NCBI GenBank assembly: GCA_003150315.1
Contig: QAML01000096.1
Location: forward strand, 1-10,338
Reading direction: 5' to 3'
DNA: 10,338 nucleotides
DNA from: Prevotellaceae bacterium
GTDB taxonomy: Bacteria; Bacteroidota; Bacteroidia; Bacteroidales; Bacteroidaceae
This document shows positions 8,241 through 10,338 of the stretch, piece by piece; the first letter of the stretch is position 1, and each line of letters begins with the position of its first letter. The notes under the pieces were generated by a model. The model did no database searches, was not told where the DNA came from, and saw nothing but the letters and a program-made list of their open reading frames with translations. Made by a program: the position numbers and the translations under genes.

Positions 8241-10338
8241 AGAACTCAATGTTAATAATAGTGTCCTCTTCCAGTGTATTCATCAGTTTCTTCTCAAGTT
8301 CTGCAACGTACTTCTTAACATCTGCTTCATTCTCAAGCTGCCAAGTAGTCGCATTATTGATGGATTTAATGCTAACTGTTTTCTTTCTCTTTACCTTTGG
8401 AGCAGGTGTAGCCGGAGCAATCGTTTCTCCACCATAGTTTCCGGTTTCTGCAACGTGAGCAGGCTGTTCTGCTGCAATGATTTTCGCTTCTTCCTTTTCA
8501 ATCTCATTTAAACAACGAACTTTGAGTGCATCTGCTTCCACTTTGATATTTTGCAGTATAGCCACATTGTTACAGCTCATTGCTTTATCGCTGATTTCAC
8601 TAAACAGCTTTACATACTTATCAGTCAATTTATAATGACATTTCTTGTTTTGCAATTCTTCAAAAACACGCTGTCTTGCTTCCTGAATAGCATTATCTAT
8701 TGGCTTCTGCATTTCGTTAAGAAGTTTGCTATAAAGATTGATAAACGTGTCCAGTAACTCCGGTAATTTAAAGATTTCTGAATAAGGAACAGATTTCTTC
8801 AAAATAGACTTGATGTCCGCAACAACTGCTTCAATCTCACTATTTACAATGAATGTCTTACTGTCATCATAAATCTTCATCAGCTTCAGAGCTTTATCAA
8901 ATATGCCCTTCTGTTCTCCCGCAAAGAACTTCTTAACAGGCTCATAATCCTCAGCAAAATCGAGGAAATCATCTTTCTTATGGTCGATGCCTGCAAAGAA
9001 CTCATTGGAATATTTCATTTGTATAACATCAGCCATCAGTTTTTTTCCAGAAGCAATCAACTGTTTACCCGGATATGCAGGCTGTGTCGCATAGTGAATG
9101 TCTAATTTTTCAAGGTCAGTCTTCAGATTTGATGCGTAACCAAGGAAACTTCTCATAACCGCATCGTCATCATCACTTGCCGAAGTAACATTAAACAATT
9201 CTTTCATTACTGTACGAACGGACTTCTTCTGCTTTTCATTCGCTTTTACACGCTTCTCAGTCATCAGTTTTTCATTAAACTCTTTGCGTGTCAGATAACG
9301 GATAATTTCTTCAGGAGTCTTTGAAAGCAATGTGACTGTATCGTTATTGACGAACATTGCAATTTCACCATCTTTGAACAATTTTGCAACAAGCCACTGC
9401 ACATCGGCTTCTACAAATCCATAAGGAGCCTTCAAGAAGCGTTCCAAAATGGACTTCATAGAAGTTTTCATGTGACGTTGTGTGTTCAAAGCAATATAGT
9501 CATTGACATCGTGCAGAGCCAGTTCATTCTTTACTGTATTTGTACCCTCAAGAGTAAGCTGCTGTCCATTATTCTTGAACAATGTGCGAATATCCGACTC
9601 ACTCATTGCTGTATCAATATAAGACAACTTGTGATAAACTGTGGAAACCAGCTTGCCGAGTGCTTCATTTATCTTAGAAGCAATTTCCTTTGCTCCGCTC
9701 TGAATTTTATCGCCATTCACATAGATTTCTGCGTTCTTCAGGCTTTCTGAAAGGAACAGCTTTGCAGCACCGTTTCTCTCACGCATTTCAACTTTCTTGG
9801 CTTCTTTAATGCTTTCAAACTGTGTAACTGCATTTGTAGCATCAATTCGGATAAATTTTTCTATCTGCAAAGCAGAACGGATTTCATCAAGAAATGTTCT
9901 ATCGTCAGGCAATACTATAAGTACGCAGCTTGACTGGCCGGACAAAATTCTCATTGTTGTTTCATCTGCTCGCTCATCGCTGTTCGGAGTGAGGATTTTC
10001 AATGTAATGTCATTATTCTGATTTGCCTTATACGGTTTATCATCAACAACCTGATTAAAAGCAAACACATATCTTCCGTTGAATGCCGGATAACGATACT
10101 TCTTTTCATCGTAAAGGCCGTCAAAAATCATCTCAGATACCTTGGCAATAACTTCTCCGGAATCTACATTCTGAGATTCAATCGCTCTGTTGATTTCCTG
10201 TTCCTCATCTGTAAGGAATACATAAATATCCCCGTTCTTCTGAACTAAAGTCTGACGAACAAGACGTTTCAATGCGTCTTCTACCTGCTGTGCAAGAGCC
10301 ATACGGTCATCATTCACATTGGATACCATAAGACTTGT
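8239..10338 (-). CDS. brxC: BREX type 1 protein BrxC, C-terminal two-thirds (5' end outside window)
   Basis: BrxC is the large P-loop ATPase of BREX type 1 (related to PglY of the Pgl system). It acts on DNA with the other Brx proteins and is required for phage exclusion. The frame is open to the right edge and 699 codons plus a TAA stop are visible. Because full BrxC proteins are about 1,200 residues, roughly the first 500, including the Walker A region, lie outside. The internal ATG at 10329 is not the real start. The visible part is mostly helical and charged. Near the end, an Ala/Pro-rich, probably disordered linker with a basic KVKRKK stretch separates the body from a final block of about 46 residues (TTWQLENEADVKKYVAEL...). 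That block matches the conserved C-terminal pattern of BrxC (Trp, acidic DV, then a Leu-rich helix). Assignment rests on overall resemblance to BrxC and on pglX and pglZ downstream. The next gene starts 13 bases after the stop. Confidence 0.92.
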   Translation of the reverse strand, partial: TSLMVSNVNDDRMALAQQVEDALKRLVRQTLVQKNGDIYVFLTDEEQEINRAIESQNVDSGEVIAKVSEMIFDGLYDEKKYRYPAFNGRYVFAFNQVVDDKPYKANQNNDITLKILTPNSDERADETTMRILSGQSSCVLIVLPDDRTFLDEIRSALQIEKFIRIDATNAVTQFESIKEAKKVEMRERNGAAKLFLSESLKNAEIYVNGDKIQSGAKEIASKINEALGKLVSTVYHKLSYIDTAMSESDIRTLFKNNGQQLTLEGTNTVKNELALHDVNDYIALNTQRHMKTSMKSILERFLKAPYGFVEADVQWLVAKLFKDGEIAMFVNNDTVTLLSKTPEEIIRYLTRKEFNEKLMTEKRVKANEKQKKSVRTVMKELFNVTSASDDDDAVMRSFLGYASNLKTDLEKLDIHYATQPAYPGKQLIASGKKLMADVIQMKYSNEFFAGIDHKKDDFLDFAEDYEPVKKFFAGEQKGIFDKALKLMKIYDDSKTFIVNSEIEAVVADIKSILKKSVPYSEIFKLPELLDTFINLYSKLLNEMQKPIDNAIQEARQRVFEELQNKKCHYKLTDKYVKLFSEISDKAMSCNNVAILQNIKVEADALKVRCLNEIEKEEAKIIAAEQPAHVAETGNYGGETIAPATPAPKVKRKKTVSIKSINNATTWQLENEADVKKYVAELEKKLMNTLEEDTIINIEF

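Noticed and set aside
8225..8249. TTG at 8249 as the start of the small coiled-coil gene
   Set aside because: It lies upstream of the perfect Shine-Dalgarno site and inside brxC; the ATG at 8225 has ideal spacing.
10327..10329. ATG at 10329 as the start of brxC
   Set aside because: The frame stays open to the window edge, the visible length is far below that of BrxC, and no ribosome binding site can be judged; the real start is outside.

Overview
The window is the middle of a BREX type 1 phage-defence operon. All of its genes are on the minus strand, so transcription runs from high to low coordinates. In transcription order they are: brxC (3' two-thirds), a small coiled-coil gene of unknown function, pglX (the BREX DNA methyltransferase, also called brxX), an ApeA-like HEPN ribonuclease gene, and pglZ. 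The pglZ gene reaches the left edge and has probably just ended there. The 5' end of brxC, and presumably brxA and brxB, lie beyond the right edge. A brxL-type gene would be expected beyond the left edge. Neither expectation can be checked here.

The window is almost entirely coding. The longest gap between genes is 21 bases, the other two are 12 and 13 bases, and the last gene pair overlaps by 8 bases. I see no promoter, terminator, RNA gene, CRISPR array, transposase or insertion sequence. Every gene that starts inside the window has a purine-rich Shine-Dalgarno site, one of them a perfect AAGGAGG. With a moderate GC content (about 40% by hand counts in the conserved genes) and the general look of the proteins, this suggests a low-GC Gram-positive bacterium, probably an anaerobic gut member of the Clostridia. 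That assignment is an inference.

In known BREX type 1 systems, PglX methylates the host at a non-palindromic adenine site. BrxC (a large P-loop ATPase) and PglZ (an alkaline-phosphatase-superfamily protein) are needed to block phage DNA replication. The conserved motifs visible here in PglX and PglZ are intact, so the system looks functional.

What departs from the core set are two accessory genes placed exactly on either side of pglX. One encodes a 200-residue coiled-coil protein with an Asn/Thr-rich linker and a hydrophobic C-terminal tail. The other encodes a 508-residue protein with an RNYYAH HEPN motif, which resembles the ApeA abortive-infection ribonuclease. The ApeA-like stop codon overlaps the pglZ start, so an RNA-targeting effector appears to be translationally wired into BREX. 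The part of pglX that encodes the putative target recognition domain is also much richer in AT than the rest of the gene, as expected if specificity was exchanged by recombination.
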